DNA of 13,710 nt from an uncultured Clostridia bacterium (GCA_948739805.1 CAPYID010000040.1:1-13710), one strand, 5' to 3'. Counted from the first letter of the stretch, positions 1 through 6,080 are shown. The notes: a model not told the origin generated them from the letters alone. Program-made: numbers and translations.

Positions 1-545
1 GATAATGTAAAACAACTAATTTTCTTATCTTGCCTTTTGCTTTTAGGAATTTGTAATTCTTCCTTATTATCGAATGGATTTCTTATAATATATCCTTTTG
101 TTATAGCTCTTCTAAAACTAGCATTCATTAATCCATAATTTTTACGAATTATAGAATTGCTATATTCATTTGCAATTTTATTAAAATATTCTTTTAAATG
201 TTCTGTATTTATTTTTTGTATTTGCATTGTTGCTATATCGTCTTTTTCTATTCTTTTAATTGTGTCTAAATTAGCTCTATATGAATTATCCCTTGTCTTA
301 TTTGAATTATGTCTATCTTCAACTATACTTTTGGTAATTTCTATTAAAGTTATTTTGTTCTTATCTGTATATGTGTTACTTTGTATATCTGATAATGCCT
401 TTGTTAGCTTTCTTCGTGCTTCTTCTCTAGTTTTTCCATATACTGTGCCACGTTTCCCATTTGGTTTAGTATATTGTGCCATATATCTGTTACTTGCTTT
501 GTGAAATGTTATACTCCCTTCTCCATTTCCTCTTTTTTTGCTCAT
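1..545 (-). CDS. Tyrosine recombinase (integrase), N-terminal part, cut by left edge
   Basis: Leftward reading frame of 181 complete codons that runs off the window, so only the N-terminal half is present. It starts MSKKRGNGEGSITFHKASN, and residues 8-50 resemble the arm-binding (AP2-like) domain of Tn916-type integrases (GSI...YxAQYxxxNGKRxxxYGKTxxEARxKL). Residues 55-160 form the helical SAM-like core-binding domain, ending in the usual 'A...GYIIRNPF' boundary before the catalytic domain. The catalytic R-H-R-Y residues lie outside the window. A GAAAGGAAAT ribosome binding site precedes ATG 545. It lies 22 bp behind the 94-codon gene upstream and probably shares its transcript from the promoter at 1101-1129. 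Role: site-specific integration and excision of the element. The attachment site should lie beyond position 1. Confidence 0.9.
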   Translation of the reverse strand, partial: MSKKRGNGEGSITFHKASNRYMAQYTKPNGKRGTVYGKTREEARRKLTKALSDIQSNTYTDKNKITLIEITKSIVEDRHNSNKTRDNSYRANLDTIKRIEKDDIATMQIQKINTEHLKEYFNKIANEYSNSIIRKNYGLMNASFRRAITKGYIIRNPFDNKEELQIPKSKRQDKKISCFTL

Positions 546-567
546 ATTTTATTATTTCCTTTCATTA

Positions 568-852
568 TTATTCTAATATAATTGTTTTGTTTAATATGAT
601 ATTACTATCTTTAAAACCTGTTAAATATGCTTGTTTTAGTTGCATATAATATAAATTTGCTTCAAGTTCTTCATATTTTTCTAATAAATTTGTATTATTT
701 TTCAATTTGCCTTTTAATGTCTCATATATTTTAAAATGATTATTAGATATTTCTTTATATTCCTTAGTATTTGCTATAATTTCATAGCTATCGTTTAATC
801 TTTCTTCTATAAATTCTTGTAAATTTTCTTTTAAATTTGTGTTATTTTTCAT
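568..852 (-). CDS. Small acidic helical protein upstream of the integrase
   Basis: A 94-residue protein rich in E, K and N, predicted to be almost wholly helical, with no cysteine, signal peptide or membrane segment. The C-terminal half (LLEKYEELEANLYYMQLKQAYLTGF) is reminiscent of small Clostridial proteins ending in a 'Y..GF.D' helix that occur beside phage or element integrases, but I cannot assign a family with certainty. Start ATG 852 is supported by AAAGGAAG eight bases upstream. It is the first clear gene of the leftward integrase transcript, after an untranslated leader of about 240 bases. Function unknown; an accessory role in recombination or its control is only an inference from position. 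Confidence 0.7.
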   Translation of the reverse strand: MKNNTNLKENLQEFIEERLNDSYEIIANTKEYKEISNNHFKIYETLKGKLKNNTNLLEKYEELEANLYYMQLKQAYLTGFKDSNIILNKTIILE

Positions 853-996
853 AATTTCCGCTTCCTTTCACTTTTTTATAAATCCTAGCATTACTTACTT
901 TATTTCTACTTATGCATTTTAATTCTTTGTGTTACATTTTTATTGTTCTTTTATTGTTTTTAGGATTTGTCCTTCATAGATATTAGAGTTTGGTTT

Positions 997-1047
997 TTAT
1001 TTAATTGACATACTCCATATAAACTTAACTTTGTTTATTATTCTCAT
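997..1047 (-). CDS. Possible 16-residue leader peptide of the integrase transcript
   Basis: Tiny frame MRIINKVKFIWSMSIK with a good ribosome binding site (AGAGGTG, seven bases before ATG 1047). It sits in the leader between the leftward promoter (-10 at 1101-1106) and the gene at 852. Basic and hydrophobic, no recognisable domain. Kept because start signal and position are right for a leader peptide; chance occurrence is quite possible. Confidence 0.3.
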   Translation of the reverse strand: MRIINKVKFIWSMSIK

Positions 1048-1067
1048 TTTTAACACCTCTTTTCAAA

Positions 1068-1191
1068 ACTATAATATTTATTTTGTTTTATTATAATTTA
1101 ATTATAAACTATAATAAATATAAAGTCAATATATTTTTGAAATTTTAATAAATAATTATATTTAACATTGCATAGTTATATTTATTATAGT
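1068..1191. repeat. Operator-like repeats shared by two divergent promoters
   Basis: ACTATAATAAATATAA at 1108-1123 and its exact reverse complement TTATATTTATTATAGT at 1176-1191. A third, imperfect copy in the same orientation as the first (ACTATAATATTTA) is at 1068-1080. The two exact copies sit inside the -35/-10 spacers of the leftward and rightward promoters, where a bound repressor would exclude RNA polymerase. The small HTH protein at 1222 is the natural candidate binder (inference). Confidence 0.6.
1101..1129 (-). promoter_or_regulatory. Leftward promoter of the integrase operon
   Basis: Minus-strand TTGACT (1124-1129), a 17-bp spacer, then TATAAT (1101-1106). The spacer is occupied by the 16-bp operator-like sequence at 1108-1123. 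Expected start near 1094, leading into the small genes and the integrase. Confidence 0.75.
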
Positions 1192-1196
1192 ATAAT
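1168..1196 (+). promoter_or_regulatory. Rightward promoter of the small HTH gene
   Basis: TTGCAT (1168-1173), a 17-bp spacer and a perfect TATAAT (1191-1196), about 20 bases before the ribosome binding site of the gene at 1222. Back to back with the integrase promoter; its spacer carries the inverted copy of the same 16-bp sequence. Confidence 0.75.
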
Positions 1197-1221
1197 TAAT
1201 GAAGAAAGTAGGTGTATAAAA

Positions 1222-1452
1222 ATGAGTGATGAACAAATAAATATTATAAGAAACGAAGTAAAATCATATATTGCACAAAGTGGATATACTCTAACTTATA
1301 TAGTAGAACAAATGAATAAAAGTAGAGATGAACAACACAAAACAACAACACAGAACATATCAAACAAATTATCCAGAGGCACAATAAAATATAGTGAAAT
1401 TAAGGAAATTGCTGATATAATCGGTTATAAAATAATTTGGACTAAGGAATAA
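1222..1452 (+). CDS. Small HTH regulator, DUF6471-like
   Basis: A 76-residue protein, start chosen at ATG 1222 because AGTAGGTG lies seven bases upstream; an in-frame ATG at 1168 would start inside the promoter. The sequence SYIAQSGYTLTYIVEQMN...TTQNISNKLSRGTIKYSEI..IADIIGY resembles short XRE/DUF6471-type helix-turn-helix proteins common in Firmicute mobile elements (recognition-helix region around QNISNKLSRGT). It is transcribed divergently from the integrase operon across shared operator-like repeats, so a role as autoregulator and controller of integrase expression is likely but inferred. Ends just before the hairpin at 1467-1509. Confidence 0.75.
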   Translation: MSDEQINIIRNEVKSYIAQSGYTLTYIVEQMNKSRDEQHKTTTQNISNKLSRGTIKYSEIKEIADIIGYKIIWTKE

Positions 1453-1466
1453 TTATAAGCCTTATA

Positions 1467-1509
1467 AGAAGCGGAATATATCTTTGTTATATTGATATGT
1501 ACCGCTTCT
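1467..1509 (+). terminator. Hairpin terminator after the HTH gene
   Basis: AGAAGCGGAATATATC (1467-1482) pairs with GATATGTACCGCTTCT (1494-1509), 14 of 16 positions, loop 11 bases. A T-rich stretch follows at about 1523-1535, somewhat far for a classical terminator. The GAAGCGG stem recurs elsewhere in the window. Confidence 0.6.
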
Positions 1510-1757
1510 ATTGATGTATATTATTCTTTTTTCTTTGTATATTTATAATTCCTATATATTACCCTCTCCCTATAATAAAAAAGGCATAAGGTATGTGTAA
1601 CCCACTTAAAAATTGTCATTCCGTAAAAAGACTTTTAGTAATACGTTTATCTAATATTTTGCACATATTTATATCTTAGATATATAATTACATACCTTTG
1701 ATATAGAAATTTAATATACGGTCGATTTTCGACCATTCTGTAACTACAGAATTGATT
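1510..1757. other. Non-coding stretch with two adjacent palindromes
   Basis: No convincing gene on either strand. The right end has two perfect hairpins one base apart: GGTCGA-TTT-TCGACC (1720-1734) and TTCTGTA-AC-TACAGAA (1736-1751). They lie directly downstream of the leftward gene ending at 1758 and may serve as its transcript end or as protein-binding dyads. Neither is followed by a T-run in the leftward direction. Confidence 0.4.
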
Positions 1758-2009
1758 TTAAAGTGAACCTATAATCGTTGGTCTTGAAAAAATATTTGCT
1801 AGTCTTTTTTTATCTTTAAAAGGTATTACCCAATTAGCACCACTTATTCTTTCTTGTGTATAATATATTTTTGTTGGTTCTCCTAATTTCTTAAATAACC
1901 TACTATAAGTTGAATATCTGCTTGTATAACAATTTACCTCTCTTTCAAAATAGTCTATATTTATAATTGTTTCTTGTTCTTCTAGACTTGTACTATAAAA
2001 TTTATTCAT
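1758..2009 (-). CDS. Conserved 83-residue protein of Clostridial mobile elements
   Basis: The protein begins MNKFYSTSLEEQETIINIDY and contains CYTSRYSTYSRLFKKLGEPTKIYYTQ and, near the end, ISGANWVIPF and FSRPTIIG. I recognise this pattern from memory as a short protein seen repeatedly in Clostridial integrated elements, but I know no function or family name. The ribosome binding site is excellent (GGAAGGAG, nine bases before ATG 2009). No transmembrane or signal segment. It is leftward, like its neighbours, with a 20-bp perfect palindrome (2081-2100) upstream that could be its promoter or operator. Its relation to replication or transfer is unknown. Confidence 0.75.
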   Translation of the reverse strand: MNKFYSTSLEEQETIINIDYFEREVNCYTSRYSTYSRLFKKLGEPTKIYYTQERISGANWVIPFKDKKRLANIFSRPTIIGSL

Positions 2010-2080
2010 CTTTCATTATCTCCTTCCTCATTTTCTTATTTATTTCTTTTTGAAAAACATTACATTGCTTTTAACTGCTC

Positions 2081-2100
2081 TTTATTATATATATAATAAA
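2081..2100. repeat. Perfect 20-bp palindrome upstream of the 83-residue gene
   Basis: TTTATTATAT followed by its exact reverse complement ATATAATAAA. It contains TATAAT on both strands (2084-2089 on minus, 2092-2097 on plus). Could be a -10 region under a dimeric repressor; no good -35 at 17 bp on the minus strand. Confidence 0.4.
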
Positions 2101-2177
2101 TCCTTATATAAGTTAAGTTTAAAGTAACCTTATATTACATAAATATTCTTTTTAAAATACAATTTGAATTTTTATCG

Positions 2178-2353
2178 TATGTTAAATCACACATATGATA
2201 TATGTTAAATCACATATATTGAATTGACTTATATCTTCTTAATATATGTTAAATCACACAACGGTAATTTTCTTTGTATTCATTGATACTCTAATATTTC
2301 AATAATTTTTTTGAGTTTTGTCTTTTCTTTTCTCATATGTGTGAAATAACATA
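2178..2353. repeat. Iteron-like repeats TATGTTAAATCACA
   Basis: Three exact direct copies at 2178-2191, 2201-2214 and 2245-2258. A fourth, inverted copy with two mismatches lies at 2340-2353 (plus strand TGTGAAATAACATA). Start-to-start distances of 23 and 44 bases are near two and four helical turns, as expected for a protein binding one face of the DNA. The 370-bp stretch 2010-2378 that holds them contains no gene. They lie just downstream of the frameshifted DNA-binding-type gene, so they may be operators or origin iterons for it or another element protein (inference). Confidence 0.55.
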
Positions 2354-2378
2354 TCCTTTATATTCTTACCATCGACTA

Positions 2379-2814
2379 TCAACTTTTTTTAGGTTTTCTT
2401 TTATATCTTTTATATGTATCAGGTATATAAAATTTATCAGTGTTATAATATTTCCAGTTATCTATAAAACCATATATACTAACATTCATTGTAGGAACAC
2501 CACTCACTACTTGTCTAATAAATCCAAAACTAATTAGTTTGTCTATATCCGCCCTAAAAGTCCTTGTATCTCCATATAATGTTTTAACTTCTGTTGTCGG
2601 AATGGATATATTATCTTTGTTATTATTTAATGTTTTTGTATTTACTGTAAACTTTGATTTTAAATGTAAATATAAACCGTTGTTGCCTTAAATTTAATTG
2701 TTGCCAAGCAAGTGATTTTTGCATATCTCTACATATTTTTGTAAAATCATATTTTTGATTAGCACTTTCAAAGTCATAATTGGTTGGTGGTTTAGGTCTA
2801 TTGTTTTTTGCCAT
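2379..2814 (-). pseudogene. Winged-helix-like small protein, broken by one extra base
   Basis: The first frame (ATG 2814, AGGAGG eight bases upstream) reads MAKNNRPKPPTNYDFES...KSLAWQQLNLRQQ and then enters a short out-of-frame tail ending at 2623. Skipping one base near 2677-2685 restores a frame reading GLYLHLKSKF...NISIPTTEVKTLYGDTRTFRADIDKLISFGFI...IYGFIDNWKYYNTDKFYIPDTYKRYKRKP, with stop TGA at 2379-2381. The span is 436 bases, i.e. 144 codons plus stop plus one base. The middle part ('R.DIDKLI..GFI') looks like the recognition helix and wing of a winged-helix protein, and the tail is basic. The exact family is not known to me. Sequencing error or programmed +1 shifting are alternatives to decay. 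Confidence 0.7.
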
Positions 2815-2891
2815 TCCTTAAAACCTCCTATTGTAAAAAACACAGAAGTGTAGTAAAATAAATATAGATAGCTTATATAAGTTATTCTTTT

Positions 2892-2935
2892 GAAGCGGAT
2901 TTGAGAGTTTTGGGAAGGACTGCACATTTCCGCTT
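2892..2935. repeat. Hairpin with the recurring AAGCGGA stem
   Basis: AAGCGGA (2893-2899) and TCCGCTT (2929-2935) are inverted with a 29-base loop, between the Xis-like gene and the frameshifted gene. The stem is short, so a terminator role is uncertain. It shares its stem sequence with the hairpins at 1467-1509 and 5432-5457. Confidence 0.35.
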
Positions 2936-2972
2936 ATTTGCTTTTTATTTATATTCATTTTACTTTTACTCC

Positions 2973-3188
2973 TTATTCTTGTTTATTTGTTCTTCTTTTA
3001 CTTAAATATTCCTTAAATGCTCCTAATTCTACTTGATACTTCTTGCCTTTTTTAATTGCTGGAAAGTTTTCATCATAGGCAAAAGTATGTCTTACTACAT
3101 TTTCACACCAACCTGTTATATCCATAACATCGTTCATATCCAGCATTATTAATTCTGTAGTAGCAATTTGTTTTTGTTCTTTTGTCAT
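2973..3188 (-). CDS. Excisionase-like HTH protein
   Basis: A 71-residue protein with the MerR/Xis-type helix-turn-helix pattern: LDMNDVMDITGWCENVVRHTFAYDENFPAIKKGKKYQVELGAFKEYL (residues 15-62). This is the usual 'select a site, bind via wing, A.K.G.KY.V....F..YL' layout of HTH_17 or Tn916 Xis-like proteins. Start ATG 3188 is fixed by AAGGAGG nine bases upstream, which overlaps the last codons of the 48-codon gene before it, so the two are probably translationally coupled. Likely role: recombination directionality factor or small regulator of the element. It lies on the leftward transcript from the promoter at 3443-3471. Confidence 0.8.
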   Translation of the reverse strand: MTKEQKQIATTELIMLDMNDVMDITGWCENVVRHTFAYDENFPAIKKGKKYQVELGAFKEYLSKRRTNKQE

Positions 3189-3192
3189 TTGT

Positions 3193-3339
3193 CTAAACCT
3201 CCTTATTTTCTAATTCTTTTTTAGCTTTGTTAATCCAGTATCTTTTGTTGATTTCTTTTACTTTGTCCTTGTTGTTATCTCTCCACTTTTTAGCCTTCTC
3301 GTTTCTTAATCTTCTTGCCATTTCTTCGATTTCGTTCAT
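3193..3339 (-). CDS. 48-residue highly charged protein
   Basis: Start ATG 3339 is preferred over longer upstream starts because AAGGAGG lies seven bases before it; the longer frame would run through the promoters. The sequence MNEIEEMARRLRNEKAKKWR...DKVKEINKRYWINKAKKELE is basic, helical and rich in K, R, N and E, like many small phage or element proteins with 'W+..N+.+.++.++YW..KA+' patterns. It is the first gene of the leftward transcript and ends four bases before the Xis-like gene. No function can be assigned; nucleic-acid binding is a guess from its charge. Confidence 0.65.
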   Translation of the reverse strand: MNEIEEMARRLRNEKAKKWRDNNKDKVKEINKRYWINKAKKELENKEV

Positions 3340-3377
3340 TTTTCTTTCCTCCTTATTAAAATAATTTGTTATAGGTA

Positions 3378-3406
3378 TTGACATTGTTATCTCGTTTGTG
3401 TATAAT
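3378..3406 (+). promoter_or_regulatory. Consensus promoter of the repressor gene
   Basis: TTGACA (3378-3383), a 17-bp spacer and TATAAT (3401-3406): both hexamers perfect. It drives the gene at 3515 and faces the leftward promoter at 3443-3471. Confidence 0.85.
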
Positions 3407-3462
3407 ATGTGTATATTGATTAAAACAACAATCACGATATATATAATATATGATTTGTGTAT
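3395..3462. repeat. TTTGTGTAT repeats, candidate repressor operators
   Basis: TTTGTGTAT at 3395-3403 and 3454-3462, and TATGTGTAT at 3406-3414. The first overlaps the -10 of the rightward promoter, the second covers its expected start, and the third lies in the spacer of the leftward promoter. The XRE protein encoded at 3515 is the likely binder (inference). Confidence 0.45.
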
Positions 3463-3471
3463 TGTTGTCAA
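3443..3471 (-). promoter_or_regulatory. Leftward promoter of the small-gene operon
   Basis: Minus-strand TTGACA (3466-3471), a 17-bp spacer and TATTAT (3443-3448). It transcribes toward the genes at 3339 and 3188. Because it lies downstream of the rightward promoter, the two transcripts run through each other's promoter. Confidence 0.8.
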
Positions 3472-3514
3472 TATATAATTTACAAAAAATTCATTAAAGG
3501 TGGAGGTTATTATT

Positions 3515-4483
3515 TTGAATATTGCAGAAAAACTAGTAAAATTAAGAAAAGAAAAAGGTTTTACACAAGAAAAATTGTGTGAATTATTAGATATTTCAAT
3601 TAGTTCTATTAGAAATTATGAAAATATAAAAAAACCTAGAGAACCACAAAACGATATTTTACTTAAATTTGCAGATTTTTATAATGTATCAACAGAATAT
3701 CTATTAAATGATGAAATAACTAATAAAACTAATGAAAATATTAATATAGGAAATGAACTACAAATAAGTGACGAAGCTATAAAAGCTATAAAAGAAATTT
3801 CTACATATCATCTATCTAATATTCTTAATACATTTTTAGAAAATAAATTTATTACTAGAATAATGATGATATTACATAAAATAGAAAGTCTTTATATAAT
3901 TCAAAAAAACTATATTTGCTTATTCTGTTCCTTATTTGACTTTTATGAATTTTTTATAAATTCCTTTGAAAATAATAATAAAGTTGATATTAAAAATTCA
4001 ATTGATATATTAACCTTATATAAATGTAAAGTTAAAGAAGCAATAACTTTTATAGATAATTGTTATTATCTAGATAAAGATTTATTTTTTAATATATATG
4101 AATTAGAAAATATTTTAAATAAAATATTGCTAAGTTTTAATAACAATGATGAAGATAATATACTTAATAATATTACTAACACCATATATGATAATTTAAG
4201 TTTATTTTCAGAATTAAGTACACAAATGTTCAAAAATACATTAATTCATATAAATTATAATAAATTTGAGTTTAATGAATTTATAAATGATTTTATTTCT
4301 AACATTGCTCCACCAATATATGGTCATTGTGAGATATATCAACCAGAACTTGAAAACTATTATAAATATTCTTCTTCTAGCAACCAAAAGGAAAATTTGG
4401 ACTACATTAAAAATAATATTAATAGTTCTTCTAATAATGATTTAATAAATTTTATAAAAAAAGAACTGATAAAAGATGAGTAA
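3515..4483 (+). CDS. XRE-family repressor with a long C-terminal domain
   Basis: 322 residues from TTG 3515, chosen because GGTGGAGG (3499-3506) lies eight bases upstream; a GTG at 3500 would start inside that site. Residues 2-60 form a Cro/C1-type helix-turn-helix (LVKLRKEKGFTQEKLCELL...SISSIRNYE, then LLKFADFYNVSTEYLL), typical of phage and element master repressors. The remaining 260 residues are AT-rich, N/I-rich and mostly helical, with no domain I recognise; possibly a sensor or oligomerisation domain. No Lon or RecA-cleavage (Ala-Gly) protease motif is evident. Divergent position, paired promoters and operator-like repeats suggest it controls itself and the leftward xis-like operon. 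Its stop overlaps the tiny gene at 4476. Confidence 0.85.
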   Translation: MNIAEKLVKLRKEKGFTQEKLCELLDISISSIRNYENIKKPREPQNDILLKFADFYNVSTEYLLNDEITNKTNENINIGNELQISDEAIKAIKEISTYHLSNILNTFLENKFITRIMMILHKIESLYIIQKNYICLFCSLFDFYEFFINSFENNNKVDIKNSIDILTLYKCKVKEAITFIDNCYYLDKDLFFNIYELENILNKILLSFNNNDEDNILNNITNTIYDNLSLFSELSTQMFKNTLIHINYNKFEFNEFINDFISNIAPPIYGHCEIYQPELENYYKYSSSSNQKENLDYIKNNINSSSNNDLINFIKKELIKDE

Positions 4484-4595
4484 TTATAAAAATTGGCAAG
4501 ATATAAAAAAGGAAATAGAAGCTGATTTCGTAGAAGAAGATTTTATGGAAATAGAATTTGAAAAACAGATAATAAAAATACTATTAAATATATAA
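4476..4595 (+). CDS. 39-residue orphan resembling the N-terminus of a HigA-type antitoxin
   Basis: It starts at an ATG that overlaps the repressor's stop (GATGAGTAA), so translation is probably coupled. It reads MSNYKNWQDIKKEIEADF and ends at TAA 4593-4595. Its first 12 residues match the start of the antitoxin at 5103 (MSKFKTWEEIRKG), and the DNA is similar too, but the helix-turn-helix is absent. Most likely a decayed antitoxin remnant. A small partner of the repressor is the alternative. Confidence 0.5.
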   Translation: MSNYKNWQDIKKEIEADFVEEDFMEIEFEKQIIKILLNI

Positions 4596-4689
4596 AAAAA
4601 TTATTTATAATATTAGTTAATTGAATATATTTAGATAATATCATAAATAGAATAATATTAATTTTATTTGTAATAATAATAAAAATATA

Positions 4690-4718
4690 TTGATTTTTAA
4701 TAGCATTTAAGTTATAAT
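4690..4718 (+). promoter_or_regulatory. Promoter of the toxin-antitoxin operon
   Basis: TTGATT (4690-4695), a 17-bp spacer and a perfect TATAAT (4713-4718), followed by AAGGAG and ATG 4747. Confidence 0.75.
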
Positions 4719-4746
4719 AATAATATAGTATATAAGGAGTAATCAA

Positions 4747-5106
4747 ATGTTTAATATCGAATTATATGAAGATATAAATGGAAAAAGTGAATTAAATGAT
4801 TATATCGAAAATTTACAGAAAAGTAAAAATAAAGATGATAGAATAAAATCAAAAAGAATAGATATGTATTTTAGGTTATTAGAGGAATATGGATTGTCGC
4901 TTTCTGAGCCATATATTAAACATATCGATGATGAAATATGGGAGTTAAGACCATTAAGAGATAGATCTTTATTTGCGTATTGGACTGGAAATAAATTTAT
5001 TATATTAAACCACTTTATGAAACAGACGCAAAAAACGCCTAAAAACGAAATAGAAAAAGCAAAAAAATTATTAGAAGATTATAAAAAAAGGAGTGATGAG
5101 AAATGA
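4747..5106 (+). CDS. HigB/RelE-superfamily toxin (Gp49-like)
   Basis: 119 residues with the Gp49/HigB-type layout: an N-terminal strand and helices, then ...EPYIKHIDDEIWELRPLRDRSLFAYW (residues 55-79), FIILNHFMKQTQKTP (residues 84-98) and a final basic helix EIEKAKKLLEDYKKR. 'ELRP..DR.LF.Y' followed by 'ILH.F.KK..KTP' is diagnostic of this family of ribosome-dependent mRNA interferases. Start ATG 4747 has AAGGAG seven bases upstream. The gene overlaps the antitoxin by four bases (ATGA), the toxin-first order typical of higBA. Role: growth inhibition unless neutralised, stabilising the element (family knowledge). Confidence 0.9.
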   Translation: MFNIELYEDINGKSELNDYIENLQKSKNKDDRIKSKRIDMYFRLLEEYGLSLSEPYIKHIDDEIWELRPLRDRSLFAYWTGNKFIILNHFMKQTQKTPKNEIEKAKKLLEDYKKRSDEK

Positions 5107-5393
5107 GTAAATTTAAAACTTGGGAAGAAATTAGAAAGGGTTTTAATTTTACACCTGAGGAAGAAGCAGAAATGGAACTTGAAATGGATATTATAAGGGC
5201 AACTATTGAAGCAAGAAAAAATGCAAACTTAACACAAAAAGAATTGAGTGAAAAAAGTGGAATTAAACAACCCTCTATTGCAAAGATAGAAAGTTTTGTT
5301 CATTCACCACAAGCTACTACTTTAATTAAATTACTATACCCAATGGGATATACCCTAAAAGTCGTTCCACTTAGTGAAAGAGCAAAAAAATAA
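5103..5393 (+). CDS. HigA-type XRE antitoxin
   Basis: 96 residues. The N-terminal segment MSKFKTWEEIRKGFNFTPEEEAEMELEM is typical of antitoxins paired with Gp49/HigB toxins. Residues 35-66 carry the helix-turn-helix (ARKNANLTQKELSEKSGIKQ, PSIAKIES), followed by the 'P...TL.KLLYPMGYTLKVVPL' tail characteristic of this group. ATG overlaps the toxin stop (ATGA), so the pair is coupled. It should neutralise the toxin by direct binding and repress the operon through its HTH (family knowledge). A clean terminator follows at 5432-5457. A partial relative of its N-terminus lies upstream at 4476. Confidence 0.92.
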   Translation: MSKFKTWEEIRKGFNFTPEEEAEMELEMDIIRATIEARKNANLTQKELSEKSGIKQPSIAKIESFVHSPQATTLIKLLYPMGYTLKVVPLSERAKK

Positions 5394-5431
5394 TAACTTT
5401 GTATATATTATAAAATTTTTAGTTTTTATAT

Positions 5432-5463
5432 GAAGCGGTTAAAACCTTTTCCGCTTCTTTTTA
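5432..5463 (+). terminator. Rho-independent terminator of the toxin-antitoxin operon
   Basis: GAAGCGG (5432-5438) and CCGCTTC (5451-5457) form a perfect 7-bp stem, followed immediately by TTTTT. Confidence 0.85.
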
Positions 5464-5912
5464 AGTTCTCAGAAATTGGATAATACTTTTACAATCAATT
5501 TCTTTCAGGGCACTCCTAAAGTACAAAATCTAATTAAAAAAACAAACACGAGTAAGAAAAAAATGAATAAATATATTGATACATATACAATTAGGACTTT
5601 ATTTCTATTTTTATATGGATAATTGAATAAAAGGAAATCTTTTATAATTCCGTTTCTTAATATATCTATATAGATGTTATACTCATATAAAAGTATACTG
5701 CAATAAATACTGCAACACAAAGATATTATAAGTATATATCCTATATATTTTAACTATATAATCTAAGTATACTACTGTTTTTATAGTATTTAAAAGTTTA
5801 TCATATATATTATAAAAATATAGTGAAAACACTGTAAAAAAGCCTTTTCCGAACACCTCGACCATACGATAGCAATTTTCAAGAAATTGCAGAAAACTTT
5901 AAAAGTCTGAAA
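5464..5912. other. Long non-coding leader region upstream of rep
   Basis: About 450 bases of AT-rich DNA without a credible gene; reading frames on the minus strand lack ribosome binding sites and look like composition artefacts. Inverted repeats seen are AGAAATTG/CAATTTCT (5471-5478/5496-5503), ATACTA/TAGTAT near 5771-5791 and a tight hairpin GCAATTT-TCAAG-AAATTGC (5872-5890). The last precedes the terminator at 5913 and may be part of a leader RNA controlling rep. Confidence 0.4.
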
Positions 5913-5950
5913 GGGTATTAATCAATAGATTTTGGTTAATACTCTTTTTC
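5913..5950 (+). terminator. Terminator or attenuator in the rep leader
   Basis: GTATTAATCA (5915-5924) pairs with TGGTTAATAC (5933-5942) with two G-T/G-C extensions, loop of 8, followed by TCTTTTTC. It stands 150 bases before the rep start with no gene ending in front of it, so it would act within the rep leader. A possible minus-strand promoter lies across it (TTGAGA 5959-5964, 17-bp spacer, TATTAA 5936-5941), as for a counter-transcript; that part is weak. Confidence 0.55.
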
Positions 5951-5978
5951 TATGCAGTTCTCAAAAATTCTATAAAAA

Positions 5979-6080
5979 GTTTTAAAATAGTACTAAAATT
6001 TATGTTTTAAAAAATTTTTAAGACAATAAAAAATGTTTTAAAAAGTTCTAAAAAATTATATAGAATTTTAAAATGCTCTT
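5979..6080. repeat. AT-rich GTTTTAAAA repeats before rep
   Basis: GTTTTAAAA begins at 5980, 6004 and 6035, the last two within ATGTTTTAAAAA (6002 and 6033, 31 bases apart). A related ATTTTAAAAT lies near 6065. Such A/T tracts beside an initiator gene could be an unwinding region or initiator-binding sites, though RepA_N origins are usually inside the rep gene. Confidence 0.3.

Noticed and set aside
157..504. Rightward 115-codon hydrophobic reading frame
   Set aside because: It is the antisense of the integrase gene, has no ribosome binding site, and its apparent hydrophobicity comes from reading AT-rich codons backwards.
2178..2258. CRISPR array
   Set aside because: Repeats of 14 bp with spacings of 9 and 30 bases do not have CRISPR repeat or spacer lengths, and no cas gene is present.
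2337..2537. Rightward 66-codon reading frame
   Set aside because: Antisense to the second half of the frameshifted leftward gene, whose protein is coherent.
2694..2927. Leftward 77-codon frame overlapping the frameshifted gene
   Set aside because: Runs through the hairpin and the ribosome binding site of the gene starting at 2814; wrong frame for the coherent protein.
4543..4746. Leftward membrane-like 67-codon frame
   Set aside because: Lies in an AT-rich promoter region; composition alone gives Ile/Tyr/Asn-rich hydrophobic frames here.
5505..5865. Two leftward hydrophobic frames in the rep leader
   Set aside because: No ribosome binding sites, overlap each other in different frames, and look like AT-rich artefacts.
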